NCBI GenBank assembly: GCA_029465975.1 | Contig: CM055728.1 | Location: forward strand, 26,000,851 to 26,064,850 | From: Dallia pectoralis | Taxonomy: Eukaryota; Chordata; Actinopteri; Esociformes; Umbridae | Direction: 5' to 3' | Length of the DNA stretch: 64,000 nucleotides | Shown here: in pieces, positions 11,801-24,500 of the stretch | Layout of the letters: each line of letters begins with the position of its first letter | Numbering within the stretch: the stretch's first letter is position 1 | Translations under genes and position numbers: made by a program | Notes under the pieces: model-generated | Seen by the model: only the letters and a program-made list of their open reading frames with translations | What the model was told of the DNA's origin: nothing | Databases searched by the model: none

Positions 11801-14800
11801 ATACTGGGTTCTAATCAGATCTAATCAGGTCAAATCACCTTGCAACACGCTGTACCAAGACTACTCATTGTGATTCGGATAAGTGATTCTCTAAATTAAA
11901 CCTTGTTTAAACTGATATCAATAAATCTGAAGATTGTATCACTGGTACTACTGATTTGACTAAGAATGCTGACTGCTGTCTCTACACTGCTGTCTCTACA
12001 CTGCTGTCTCTACACTGCTGTCTCTACACTGCTGTCTCTACACTGCTGTCTCTACACTGCTGTCTCTACACTGCTGTCTCTACACTGCTGTCTCTACACT
12101 GCTGTCTCTACACTGCTGTCTCTACACTGCTGTCTCTACACTGCTGTCTCTACACTGCTGTCTCTACACTGCTGTCTCTACACTGCTGTCTCTACACTGC
12201 TGTCTCTACACTGCTGTCTCTACACTGCTGTCTCTACACTGCTGTCTCTACACTGCTGTCTCTACACTGCTGTCTCTACACTGCTGTCTCTACACTGCTG
12301 TCTCTACACTGCTGTCTCTACACTGCTGTCTCTACACTGCTGTCTCTACACTGCTGTCTCTACACTGCTGTCTCTACACTGCTGTCTTTACACTGCTGTC
12401 TCTACACTGCTGTCTCTACACTGCTGTCTCTACACTGCTGTCTCTACACTGCTGTCTCTACACTGCTGTCTCTACACTGCTGTCTCTACACTGCTGTCTC
12501 TACACTGCTGTCTTTACACTGCTGTCTCTACACTGCTGTCTCTACACTGCTGTCTTTACACTGCTGTCTTTACACTGCTGTCTCTACACTGCTGTCTCTA
12601 CACTGCTGTCTCTACACTGCTGTCTCTACACTGCTGTCTCTACACACACTGCTGTCTCTACACTGCTGTCTCTACACTGCTGTCTCTACACTGCTGTCTC
12701 TACACTGCTGTCTTTACACTGCTGTCTCACTGCTGTCTCTACACTGCTGTCTGCTACACTGCTGTCTCTACACTGCTGTCTCTACACTGCTGTCTCTACA
12801 CTGCTGTCTCTACACTGCTGTCTCTACACTGCTGTCTTACACTGCTGTCTCTACACTGCTGTCTCACTGCTGTCTTTACACTGCTGTCTCTACACTGCTG
12901 TCTCTACACTGCTGTCTCTACACTGCTGTCTCTACACTGCTGTCTCTACACTGCTGTCTCTACACTGCTGTCTCTACACTGCTGTCTCTACACTGCTGTC
13001 TCTACACTGCTGTCTCTACACTGCTGTCTCTACACTGCTGTCTCTACACTGCTGTCTCTACACTGCTGTCTCTACACTGCTGTCTCTACACTGCTGTCTC
13101 TACACTGCTGTCTCTACACTGCTGTCTCTACACTGCTGTCTCTACACTGCTGTCTCTACACTGCTGTCTCTACACTGCTGTCTCTACACTGCTGTCTCTA
13201 CACTGCTGTCTCTACACTGCTGTCTCTACACTGCTGTCTTTACACTGCTGTCTCTACACTGCTGTCTCTACACTGCTGTCTTTACACTGCTGTCTCTACA
13301 CTGCTGTCTCTACACTGCTGTCTCTACACTGCTGTCTCTACACTACACTGCTGTCTCTACACTGCTGTCTCTACACTGCTGTCTCTACTGCTGTCTCTAC
13401 ACTGCTGTCTCTACACTGCTGTCTCTACACTGCTGTCTCTACACTGCTGTCTCTACACTGCTGTCTCTACACTGCTGTCTCTACACTGCTGTCTCTACAC
13501 TGCTGTCTCTACACTGCTGTCTCTACACTGCTGTCTCTACACTGCTGTCTCTACACTGCTGTCTCTACACTGCTGTCTCTACACTGCTGTCTCTACACTG
13601 CTGTCTCTACACTGCTGTCTCTACACTGCTGTCTCTACACTGCTGTCTCTTACACTGCTGTCTCTACACTGCTGTCTCTACACTGCTGTCTCTACACTGC
13701 TGTCTCTACACTGCTGTCTCTACACTGCTGTCTGCTGTCTACACTGCTGTCTCTACACTGCTGTCTCTACACTGCTGTCTCTACACTGCTGTCTCTACAC
13801 TGCTGTCTTTACACTGCTGTCTCTACACTGCTGTCTCTACACTGCTGTCTCTGCTGTCTCTACACTGCTGTCTTTACACTGCTGTCTTTACACTGCTGTC
13901 TCTACACTGTCTCTACACTGCTGTCTTTACTACACTGCTGTCTTTACACTGCTGTGTCTCTACACTGCTGTCTCTACACTGCTGTCTCTACACTGCTGTC
14001 TTTACACTGCTGTCTCTACACTGCTGTCTCTACACTGCTGTCTCTACACTGCTGTCTCTACACTGCTGTCTCTACACTGCTGTCTTTACACTGCTGTCTC
14101 TACACTGCTGTCTCTACACTGCTGTCTCTACACTGCTGTCTTTACACTGCTGTCTCTACACTGCTGTCTCTACACTGCTGTCTCTACACTGCTGTCTCTA
14201 CACTGCTGTCTCTACACTGCTGTCTCTACACTGCTGTCTCTACACTGCTGTCTCTACACTGCTGTCTCTACACTGCTGTCTCTACACTGCTGTCTCTACA
14301 CTGCTGTCTCTACACTGCTGTCTCTACACTGCTGTCTCTACACTGCTGTCTCTACACTGCTGTCTTTACACTGCTGTCTCTACACTGCTGTCTCTACACT
14401 GCTGTCTCTACACTGCTGTCTCTACACTGCTGTCTCTACACTGCTGTCTCTACACTGCTGTCTCTACACTGCTGTCTCTACACTGCTGTCTCTACACTGC
14501 TGTCTCTACACTGCTGTCTCTACACTGCTGTCTCTACACTGCTGTCTCTACACTGCTGTCTCTACACTGCTGTCTCTACACTGCTGTCTCTACACTGCTG
14601 TCTCTACACTGCTGTCTCTACACTGCTGTCTCTACACTGCTGTCTCTACACTGCTGTCTCTACACTGCTGTCTCTACACTGCTGTCTCTACACTGCTGTC
14701 TCTACACTGCTGTCTCTACACTGCTGTCTCTACACTGCTGTCTCTACACTGCTGTCTCTACACTGCTGTCTCTACACTGCTGTCTCTACACTGCTGTCTC

Positions 14801-17800
14801 TACTACACTGCTGTCTCTACACTGCTGTCTTTACACTGCTGTCTCTACACTGCTGTCTCTACACTGCTGTCTCTACACTGCTGTCTCTACACTGCTGTCT
14901 CTGCTGTCTCTACACTGCTGTCTCTACACTGCTGTCTCTACACTGCTGTCTTTACACTGCTGTCTCTACACTGCTGTCTCTACACTGCTGTCTCTACACT
15001 GCTGTCTCTACACTGCTGTCTCTACACTGCTGTCTCTACACTGCTGTCTCTACACTGCTGTCTCTACACTGCTGTCTTTACACTGCTGTCTCTACACTGC
15101 TGTCTTACACTGCTGTCTTTACACTGCTGTCTCTACACTGCTGTCTCTACACTGCTGTCTCTACACTGCTGTCTCTACACTGCTGTCTCTACACTGCTGT
15201 CTCTACACTGCTGTCTCTACACTGCTGTCTCTACACTGCTGTCTCTACACTGCTGTCTCTACACTGCTGTCTTTACACTGCTGTCTCTACACTGCTGTCT
15301 CTACACTGCTGTCTCTACACTTCTGTCTCTACACTGCTGTCTCTACACTGCTGTCTCTACACTGCTGTCTCTACACTGCTGTCTTTACACTGCTGTCTGT
15401 TACCTGAAACGGTGTTCGAGAGCAGGCGACTGGTCTTCAGCGGGAGGACCTTGACGAAACTGAGTCCGGTTCTCTCTGCTATGCTGACGTCAAGAGTGAG
15501 GTTACGCACCAGTCGTCCAGGTCTGAGAGCCAAGGACAACTCATAGTGACCTAACCTGCGAGGTAACAGCTCCTCGTAGGTCAGAGAGAAGGATATCTGG
15601 GTCCCTGGGGGAACGCTCACCGCCACGCGGAACCTCTCAATCTCTCTTTCCCTGAAAAGACAATGTGTAGTGACAGTGGAGGTGGAGGTGGTGAAACGTA
15701 ATGAATGGTTGAGCGAACAACTGACCAAGACAACTGAGCTGACCCAACTTTAAGTGATGTAAAATCATATAATGGAATGTGGTGGGCTGGTGATTTGTTC
15801 TGCAGAGAATCTAGAGGAACGTCTATGTGGTTCAATTCACAGACAGAAGACATTGAATTAAAGACATATCAAAGAGTGAATGTGGTATCAAATACTTTTT
15901 CAGACTGACTTGGTGGCAACAAGTCCAGCTGTTTTTCCTTTTTTCTTGGCGGCATCATATATCTTCCTGGCAGCGCCACGCTCCTTCACCAAGGCGACGT
16001 ACACTTTGCCATTTGAGGTGCTGTTGGAAAATAAGTTTGAAATTGAGTAATATCCTCCGAATGTTTTTGGAGAAAACATCTAAGTTTATTTAGAGGCATT
16101 CCTTTATCGGAAATGTACTTTCCTGTTTGATAATTACGGTATTTACATTGTCAGTCATACCTTAAAAAGCAAGAACATACTTCACACCATTCGTGTTGGA
16201 GAACAAACAGGTGTCAAGTTTAAGTTCAAAACATTCTGGAGATGAAAGTTGCAGTCAGGCAAAAGGCAAGAGAAGTCGTCACTAGTGCTGGTTGTTTGGT
16301 TTGTGTGCAAAACAGGACTCTATTTCCAAGAGTGGATTACTCTAAACGAGAGTCTAGAGATTACTAGCATTCTACAGGCTAAACCCAAATATCATCCTAT
16401 GGGCCCACACGCAAAAGTCGTGTACTAAAGTCAAGTCCATGGAACATAAATATTATAAAAACACAAAACAGGTACCAACCGAAATAAAGCTGCAGCGTTG
16501 AAGCGGCTATGTTTTGGACACGGAGCAGAATGGAACGCTGGGTTTAGTAGGATGGAAAATAGAGGGGTCTGTATGTACAACATGGCTGGCTGAGGTGGAA
16601 AGGGAACCGGGAAAGGCAGGGTGACCTACACACAGAACACAAGCTCCTCAGTCCTACACTGAGAAATGCCAGTGAACTAAAGAAACACCGTCGCCACAGC
16701 TATTTTCCGCCCGGGTTCGTTGGTGTGTGTCGTGTGTAGTGTGGCGGGCAGAGAGAGATGCGTGAGACTACACACATGCCTCAGAGAGATGGTCCGCATG
16801 TGAAAATCTATTTTAAAATGTTTTTACCCCCCCTGGGTTAAACACATGTAGATGGGTGTATTGGTGGTGTGTGTGGGCCGCAGGCGCCGATGTGTGTTTG
16901 TGTGCGAGTAAATGTGTGCTCAAAGCGTTGCATGATGTGTGTCTTGGCCTGGCGCCTCGGTAAACTATGCAGAGGAGGGGGGGGGGGCTGAAAACAGGTC
17001 AACCTCCTCTCATTTTCTTCATTCACTTTCTAACTTGAATTTACAAAGACTGGTATTCATGGGCTTCTACGTTCAAGGGGTCTCCGCCCATTTCTGACCT
17101 GCTTCTGCTCTCAAACTCAGGCTTTAGCTCATCGTTGGTTGGGCCTTTAATGTTTACTCTTTTTTATGTCGTTTATTTTTAGTTGCTTCTAAGCAGTGTG
17201 GTTTCCAGTCATTTCAGTAATTAATCTGTGTGTCTCCTGTCCACACCGGACAGAATGTCAGTCACTGAAATAACAACAATTTAAATTTACTGATTTTTGT
17301 CAGAATCACTGAACTGACTGATATTCCGTTTGAAGAAAAATGGTTTTCACATCTCATCTTTCATCCGGCTTTTTCATAAATTTCATTAAAAAAATGTATA
17401 CCAACACTTTTATGTTATAGACACTGAGTTTCACTGTCTCCTGTATGGGAATAATTCCCCCACTGCAAAAAATCGTTTGATTGTACCACGCCAACTCGCT
17501 AAGCGTATTAACAATTCAATGTCCGTAACCAGGTGCCTTAGAAGAGCCACAGAGTCGGGACAGAGAGGATTGTCCGCAGACACCGGTTACCAACTCACAT
17601 ACTGAAGTTGGATATGAAGGCAGCCGAGGGCAGGTCCACATCGAAGGCGGCCTCCTTGGCGACAGCTAGCTGGTTCCACAAAGAGCTTTGGACCGTGGTG
17701 TGGGCATAGCGCGACGCCACTGAACACTTCACATGGTAGTCTGTCACTTTCAGCTGGGAACAGACAGGAACACAGGCCCATCATTAGTTCAATATTTATG

Positions 17801-20103
17801 TAGCTACGCTAGTACAACAAATAGCAACCTACGTTGTAAGAAACGATTGGAGATTAAGGACTTCTTGAACATCTTGCCATAATGGCTAAGGTGTTAAAAA
17901 CGTTGGATGGTATGGAGCAGATAGTAAGCAGGAGGAATGTATGGAGCAGATAGTAAGCAGACTGAGAGAAGAAGACAGTGAAAATATACTGGTTTTATCT
18001 AAAGGCCGGCGGCTGGATTTCCATGTGGCTGCAGTTTTTCCACATCAAGGAAGTCAAGTGGTTGCTGGTAAATCCTGTTCAGACATTTTCGGAACTGAAA
18101 AGAGTTACAACGCATTGTTTTCTTACTCCTGCTTCAGTGGCTTGATCATCTTGGACAAAGCCTAACTGCAGGACATCCCATCCTCCCCCTTGTTTATCTG
18201 GACAAATGTGGGCCATGCTGAGACCAATCTGGTCAGCTGGCCATTACTGCCAAGCCAGCACACTGTGGGGCAGATCTGAAGGACTGCGAGACCAACCGAA
18301 AGACCAGCTCCGGTTTAATTAGCAAAGATGGTGGACATGGTGGCGATATGTATTACCTACATGCATATGACTAGAAACATTCAAAGTACAGTACCGTGGA
18401 GATTCTCTGTGGCCAAAGTAGAGTACCGTGGAGATTCTCTGTGGCCAAAGTACAGTAACGTGGGGGTTCTCTGTGGCCAAAGAACATTAATATGGGGGTT
18501 CTCTGTGGCCAAAGTACAGTACCGTGGGGGTTCTCTGTGGCCAACGAACATTAATATGGGGGTTCTCTGTGGCCAAAGTACAGTACCGTGGAGATTCTCT
18601 GTGGCCAAAATACAGTAACTTGGGGATTCTCTGCAGCCAATGGGTCATATATGAATTCCAAATACCCATGTCTTGTGAACAGTTGTCTTTATATGCATGA
18701 GGTTTGGTCTGGTAGGTGATCCTGATAATGTAAATGAATTGTATGCATCTTCTCTAAGCTCCTTATCTGCATATGATTGGATTGATGAATGCCTGGACAT
18801 TGTGGAACAGTGACTGTCACCTACATTTGCATTTAGTGTATTGTGAATGCCATCCAAAAACGTCTGTTCTTATAACAGTCAATCTACAGAGGCTCAGTAA
18901 GTGTGAGAGAAAGTGAGAAACTCAAGTTAAAATCCCTGGATGAACATTACACATTTTACTGAAACCTGGTCAGAAACAATCTGCTCATACTTACAACAGA
19001 ATTAGCTTGTTTGCTCTGGCGTCTCACTCTCTGGGGAGAAAACCATACAGAGACAGATAACATAAGACACTCCTGACAACGGCATTGAACACAGAGCAAG
19101 ACAATACACATAAGATATTAGTGGTCATTTGAGCTCATGTCAATTATCGTATAGTAATATCGATCACACTATTTGAGAAATATAGCTATTTTAAATTCAA
19201 TGAATTTAGGCCATTATTTATACAATATGTCATGAATAGGACAGTTTCACTGAAATATTACAAAATACTGCAGTACAAAGCTTGAGCTGTTGAGCTTTTA
19301 AATGTATTTCCAGAATAAATGTGTTGGGTTGGGATTTCCGTGTCAAAATAGTCTGAATCAAATCTATTCATAAATGAATGAAGAGAGAACTTCAAATAAT
19401 TGCTTTCAAAGCAAAAGTTTGCTTCCAAATGTTTATGTTGCTCACAGTTCATTGCTTTTTCAAGACATACTGTACATTAGCACACATTCTGGGGAAAACA
19501 ACACAATTCTTTAGAGGGACACCATTAAACAGCAGACCCTAATTCTGCAGTGACATTTTCAAAACTTTATTTTGAAATCACTGGTTAAACTGTGGTGTAG
19601 TTCGTTCGCATTCATATTCATTTATTTATTATAGCTGTCCTGCAGCCTACAATTACATTAGGATCAACTTTATTGTCATTGGTGCAAGTGCATTACAACA
19701 ATATATACCACTTAGTAGTTTGCCTAAACTAGAATATGTTTCCCATAAGCCTGTAAGCGGTTTATAAATATATGATGGCAATATGCGACTTATAGGTATT
19801 ATTTCCATGCTTCCCAAGTGTGGCAGAAAAACACTGCATGGCCATAACTGAAATATGTTTCACATTTCACTTATCGATTATGCAGACATAATGTTATAAT
19901 AATAATAATATATCTCATGTTTGCATTGCAAAGAGTTTGTTAACAATAATACAAATTCGCTGGAGCCAAAGAGAAAATAATTTCACCTGTAAAACTATGT
20001 CTTTTTCTCCCAGGTGTGCTCCATAATCCTCTGAAAATCCCCCCTGGGCTGCGATCACGATGAAAAAAAAAATACAACGGATATTTAAATCCACTTTTCC
20101 CAT
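2885..20103 (-). CDS. itih6: inter-alpha-trypsin inhibitor heavy chain 6 (18 exons)
   Basis: Secreted heavy-chain protein. Exons read 20103-19987, 19030-18995, 17753-17599, 16020-15910, 15651-15404, 11741-11572, 11440-11324, 11217-11037, 10883-10423, 9921-8661, 8541-8509, 8361-8344, 8201-8151, 7571-7548, 7482-7393 (or from 7443), 7282-7169, 3668-3264, 3144-2885. All phases agree, giving about 1283 aa; human ITIH6 is about 1313. Domains in order: signal peptide (FFFIVIAAQGG, about 10-20); VIT domain (about 45-185); VWA with metal-site DVSGS at 306-310 and FLTDGE further on; a long Thr/Pro-rich tail; the heavy-chain cleavage motif GDPHF near 1027; the ITIH C-terminal domain ending FQHAD...HPYQSYVV. 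The proline/threonine insert and C-terminus point to ITIH6 over ITIH1-5. Exons 11 and 17 use GC donors. An upstream in-frame ATG at 20154 is possible, but the one at 20103 leaves a cleaner signal peptide. pfkfb1 lies upstream on the same strand. Confidence 0.93.
3734..3763. repeat. (GT)n microsatellite
   Basis: Uninterrupted GT dinucleotide run in the intron between itih6 exons 17 and 16. Confidence 0.9.
3898..4164 (+). mobile_element. LINE reverse-transcriptase C-terminal fragment
   Basis: In the frame that starts at 3834 the translation reads AAIESILSSCITAWYSHCP, then a segment with ALQRVV and a degenerate TAExITG motif, then LLPSCRRYW. This matches the conserved tail of fish Rex/L2-type LINE polymerases (ESILSSCITAWYGN...ALQRVV...LPSGRRYRSI), recalled from memory. 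It is antisense to itih6 within an intron. The 52-bp array continues from it. Confidence 0.75.
4165..6605. repeat. 52-bp satellite with 104-bp dimer pattern, derived from a LINE
   Basis: About 47 copies of a 52-bp unit containing CTGTCCACACTGCTGCCGTC and TACTGGATCATCAGG. Two variants largely alternate (CTACGG...GGCAGACGTT and CTACAG...GGTAGATGTT), giving a 104-bp higher-order period. One frame of the unit reads SLSTLLPSGRRYWII, matching the LINE polymerase end. The stacked open frames are not genes. It lies in the intron between itih6 exons 17 and 16. Confidence 0.95.
6596..6640 (+). mobile_element. LINE 3' coding tail after the satellite
   Basis: Directly after the last unit the sequence reads ...IIRAQSARLANSF, matching the RSIRSRTxRLRNSFFP end of LINE polymerases. 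The satellite is therefore an internal expansion of one LINE copy rather than an independent array. Confidence 0.6.
7548..8541 (-). other. itih6: itih6 microexon cluster (exons 11-14)
   Basis: Four tiny exons of 33, 18, 51 and 24 nt, all starting and ending in phase 1, so any can be skipped without changing frame. They encode DVFTSIQIERK, DMDLVK, an Asp/Tyr-rich segment (DYDITYDNYDYDRNYDP) and WDESVSTL. They join the Thr/Pro-rich region to the GDPHF exon. The calls rest on splice motifs and unbroken phase, not on protein similarity. Exon 11 also has a GT donor just downstream, but using it would shift the frame. Confidence 0.6.
8661..9921 (-). other. itih6: itih6 exon 10, Thr/Pro-rich mucin-like region
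   Basis: A single 1261-nt exon. Its first ~95 codons complete the conserved fold (WAYFTIKELL ... LSLKYNFVTPVTSLVVVKP). About 325 codons of low-complexity Thr/Pro/Ser/Lys sequence follow, including pure Thr/Ser runs encoded by a GGT/GGA-type trinucleotide tract on the plus strand (about 8995-9160). Dense Ser/Thr/Pro suggests O-glycosylation, which is inference. Human ITIH6 carries a comparable proline-rich insert of unrelated sequence. Confidence 0.85.
10076..10092. repeat. (AT)n microsatellite
   Basis: Short AT dinucleotide run in the intron between itih6 exons 10 and 9. Confidence 0.8.
11967..15400. repeat. 14-bp minisatellite, ~245 copies, at an itih6 splice donor
   Basis: About 3.4 kb of CTGCTGTCTCTACA repeated with a 14-bp period. 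Changes are mostly TCTC to TCTT plus occasional unit truncations. It fills nearly all of the intron between itih6 exons 5 and 6. Its right end merges into the exon 5 donor (CAG|GTAACAGACAGCAG on the minus strand), so the array begins about 4 nt into the intron. The >1100-residue open frames on the plus strand are an artefact of the repeat. Confidence 0.97.
16977..16988. repeat. poly-G tract
   Basis: A run of G in the intron between itih6 exons 4 and 3, in GT-rich surroundings. Confidence 0.7.
18390..18635. repeat. ~32-bp minisatellite
   Basis: About seven copies of a unit containing GGTTCTCTGTGGCCAAAGTA, some with ACATTAATATGGG in place of CAGTACCGTGG. It lies in the intron between itih6 exons 3 and 2. 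Confidence 0.9.
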
Positions 20104-20154
20104 GGTTATATTAATGTTTATAGTCTTCAATATGGAAAAAGGTTCACTGGCCAA

Positions 20155-21513
20155 TGGACTCCGCCAGTCAGAGAGAGATTGAGTTCATACGCAGCACGCC
20201 GGAGAACAGACTTAACATGTTAAATGAAATGTTAAAGGGCAGTAGACGTGTTCAACCAGCAGATCTGGATTTTAATACTTTAAACCAACGAAATAAGTAT
20301 TAACCGGCCGACTATAAATATGAAAGAAATGAAGAGGCGCAACAGTTGAATCGCAGTGAGTTCTAGGTAGGGTTCTAGAGTTCTAGGTAGAGTTCTATGT
20401 AGGGTTCTATGTAGAGTTCTGAGTTCTATATAGAGTTCTAGGTACCCCTACTCTCAGCAGGCTACTGCGCTTTGGGCAACTTGCCATTACCTGGTGGGGG
20501 AACATGAAGCATTTCTAACCAATGAAAGTCGACAGTTAAGAAAAACATTGCAAGTTCAGTATCAAGTTACCTCAAACCTTCCGTTTTTATCTGCGTATAA
20601 ATGTATGTTGCTTAGTTGTCTTAATATTGCGTAATGGAATATTAAAAAAAAAAAAAGTTTCCCTGTCATACTGGCCGGTAAGTATTATTTTAGCAGCATC
20701 ATATTATGCTACGCAGCTTGCTCAATACACCGTTTATTACTTATCAAACATGCATTTAATTACACATGACAACAATTATTTCATTGGGGGGATGATTTAA
20801 ATTATGTATTTGAACAAGTCGACTTAAAAATGTGTTATTGACACCGTGTGTGGCATATACCCAAGCCAAGATGTATTTCCAATCTACATTGTGTTTGTTT
20901 CGGAGCTGTACTTTGTCCTCACACTTTCCACACCATCAAAACACACAAAATGATTACAAACAGATTATTACAAACAGATTTTATTCATTTAACGGTTTAC
21001 TAGAAGAGCTGCCAGTTCGCATATGCATTTTCTTTACCCTAATCTTCCGAAGTTCCCCAACATCTGGAGTTGCACAATGTCAAAATGTACAAAGAAAACG
21101 TTTGATTGATCTCAACATGTTTGGCCACTTGCACAATCCCATTACAACACTCACCACCATACTAATGCCAAACCACCTCTAAATGCTGGCTCGCAGTAAT
21201 TCCCCAAATGGCCAGTATGAGACACCAGGTTTGGACAGCAGACTGAAAGACATTTCATATTTAGGAAGTGAACAACACTAACTTCAGTCCATTTTCCCTT
21301 ATTTGTTTCTGTAGGCAGTAGGAGTGTGATTTTGTATTAATCCGGTCTTCTCTCACTTTGACCCCTTTCCACTTATTGCTTTAGGTTTAACCTGCAAAGT
21401 TACAAAGCCATTGATTATCTATTGATTATAAAAATAGATGATATTGCAATATCTGGATAGTAACTGTTGTATATGGTCCAAGTATATACTCACACGTATG
21501 TAGTTTCAAGTAT
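20155..21513. other. itih6-pfkfb1 intergenic interval
   Basis: This 1.4-kb gap should hold the itih6 promoter and the pfkfb1 3' UTR. It contains short GTTCTA(G/T)GTAG repeats (about 20355-20445) and a poly-A run near 20643. I see no gene in it. Confidence 0.55.
20980..20985 (-). terminator. candidate pfkfb1 polyadenylation signal
   Basis: AATAAA on the minus strand about 530 nt past the pfkfb1 stop codon. It is a motif match only. Confidence 0.3.
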
Positions 21514-24500
21514 TCAAAAATGGTCAGGAATTGTCTTTAAGGCCTCGGCTGGGTCTCTAGTTACGTCCACATTCTACAAAAACAACAACAAAATGAGAAA
21601 TGCATAGACAACGCCTATACGATTGATTTTTACTAATGATAAATTATCTATTTGCTTTATGTGGTTGTCTCAGCTATCTTACAATGAATTTTAACTATAT
21701 TATAACTATAAGTTACTCTGAATATGAACGTTTGCTAAATTACTTAATTGCAATAGAAAACAACAATGAGACAGAAATAGATTGACACCATTAGATTTGC
21801 GGGATACCCTAATAAAAGCTTTATATGATGGTGAGAAGGAACAGACATGACTTGTGAAGCTTACTACAGGTCGTTCTCTGTGCGTGTTGACCGCCTCAAC
21901 GTTTAGGGAAATGGGCTCCACATTACACCCTATGGCAGAAGAAAGATCCACGAGTGAGAAAGTTGTGGAATCGTAAAGCGTTAATGTCCCAATTGACTGA
22001 ATAACCTACCGTAGGCCACTGGTGTGAGCTTGAGCACCGTATGAAGGGGACATTTCAGGTATGGCAACTCGTCTATGGAGAGAAAAGGTTACCTGTGACA
22101 CCCGTGCAGCCGACGCATACGCAATTCTTGATCCTAATTGATTCGGACAGAGTCAAATAAACCCATGTGTTCTGGGCGGCTGTCTTAAATGTGCGCTACC
22201 TGAGGATTTGTTTAGTAAGTACGCCAGAAGGCAACGCATGACCGCCTGGTGACACACGACCAACACGTTCTCCTGTCTCTCCAGCTCCATGATCACAGGC
22301 TCCAGACGGTGGACCAGGTCTTCGTATGACTTTGGTGGGGAGAGGAAAACCAATATACGTTCACCACATTATCACAGGGTGTAGATTGTTAGATTGTTTT
22401 TCGTTCCAACTCAGCATTGTAAAGTCACACAGAGACTTCTATCACAGTCACTCAGATACACCTCTATATGTTTAAATCACTTGCCTAGCTAGGCTATCTA
22501 TTAAGATGACTATGTGTAATAATATGGTTATTCTACTAAATGGCTAGGTGTTCTACTAAGATGGCTAGATGTTCTACAAAGATAGTAAAGTGTTCTCCTA
22601 AGATGGCTAGGTGTTCTCCTAACAGGGCTAGATGTTCTACTAAGATGGACAAGTGTTCTACTAAGATGTCTAGGCGTTCTACTAAGATGGCTAGGTGTTC
22701 TACTAAGATGGATAGGTGTTCTACTAAGATGTCTAGGTGTTCTACTAAGATGTCTAGGTGTTCTACTAAGATGGCTAGTTGTTCTACTAAGATGGCTAGT
22801 TGTTCTACTAAGATGGCTAGTTGTTCTACTAAGATGACTAAGTGTCATCTATTACTAGGTTTTCTACTACAGTGTTTTACTAAGGTGTTATAATGTTTAT
22901 TTGGTAAGCAGTGTGCGGTACTTGAAGGCAGGTCCTACCTCACCCATAGGGTAACGGTAGCGGTACTTGTCTTGGTCTCTCAGGGCAAACTCCTCAGGGT
23001 GTTGCTCCTGGATCTCCTCATACGTCAACTCCTCACACACACCCTGCGGGGGGGCAAGTGTACAGGGACATTGTCTGTGTGTGGCCCGAAGACTTGCATT
23101 TGAACTCTTCTTTAGGACAACGCCGCTACTTCAGCTAAGTAGGCTAACTCACACAGTGCAGTAGTGTGCAGGCGACCAAACATTCACTGTATACTGTTTG
23201 TGCGGTACATGCTCACATAGGATTAATTGAAATTGATTTAACAGTCAATACAGACGTACCGCATCAATCTCGTTGAGAGCCTTCCACTGTTCATAGGGGA
23301 CCCCCAGATGCTCTGCTGTCTGGATGGTTCTCTTCATATGACTCGTCCAAACCTTCAGATCATTTATTTTCTGACCCTTGAGGAAGCTTCCCAGGGAAGC
23401 TGCATACTGTAGGTGGAGACAATGGTCACAAGCATTGGGGGTGATGACGTTTCCTTTGTGCTGAAGGAATTTTTTGCCACAGGGCTAATTTCAACAACGA
23501 TTGACCTCCCACCATACTGTATGCAGTATATCGCAATATCCAAGCGAACTGTCTCATTCTTGTCTAGATATGAGTGAGGATGATTCATTGAGTGACAATG
23601 ATGTCATTATATTCTCTGGCGACAGCCTTTGCATTAAAATGTTAGCGGCAGCGTTGACAAAGCCCTGGAGGCCAGCTGACCTTGTGACCCCTGTGCGAGA
23701 GTCCCGAGTCACCCCCGATGCGACCCAGCAGGTTCAGCTCGCTCTCTCCATGGCGCGTCAAGTAGATGGAGCGCGGCGTAACGTGGATGTTCATGAGGTA
23801 GTAGACGATCCGGCTCTGGATGTGGTCCTGCAATTGGTTTACTAAATACCTAGAGCCCACGTCGAAGATCTTTATGTAGGACAGATTTCTTAGTAGGAAA
23901 CATAGAAAAGACAGAGAGAGAGAGCTTTATTATTCAAGGATGTTCCTCACATTAATGGGTTTCACAGGTATTAGATGACCAAGTCCTTTTCTTAAATTCG
24001 GTGAGACAGGCTGACCACATGAAACAAGAGCTGGAACGACAACACAAAGTGTCCAGGGACAAGGCTAGTTGAGAGTCGGTTAACAGTAGAGGACTCTACC
24101 TGTCTTTTTCATCATCCAAAGGCACATAGAATTGATTGTAGCACTCAATACGTTGTAGGAAGTCAGCCAGCGCTTCCTCCATGTCACAGTTTACATAGTC
24201 AGGGCTGCTCACTTTCACTTCCTGCGTAAACGATCCGAGTCACAGAAGATCACATACTGAATTTGTCATCCTACAAAGTAAACTCTGGTATTGGGCGACT
24301 GAGAGTAAAATTAGATTTTCTCACTGTGATATTTTGTGCGATGATGTCTGGATCGTTGCAAATGGACTCGATGAAAAAAACCTGCGAAGAAAGTTAATTG
24401 TGTTAATTTTCCCCGTGTGTTTCCCACGTCAACTTGCTCAATATGTAGCTTTTATGTACATCACAATCTGAACATGAAAGACGTGGTAGTAAAGTTTCCC

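Noticed and set aside
11956..15546. Plus-strand open frames of more than 1100 residues
   Set aside because: They are a translation of the 14-bp array (14 residues per 42 nt), with no domain; the array is an itih6 intron.
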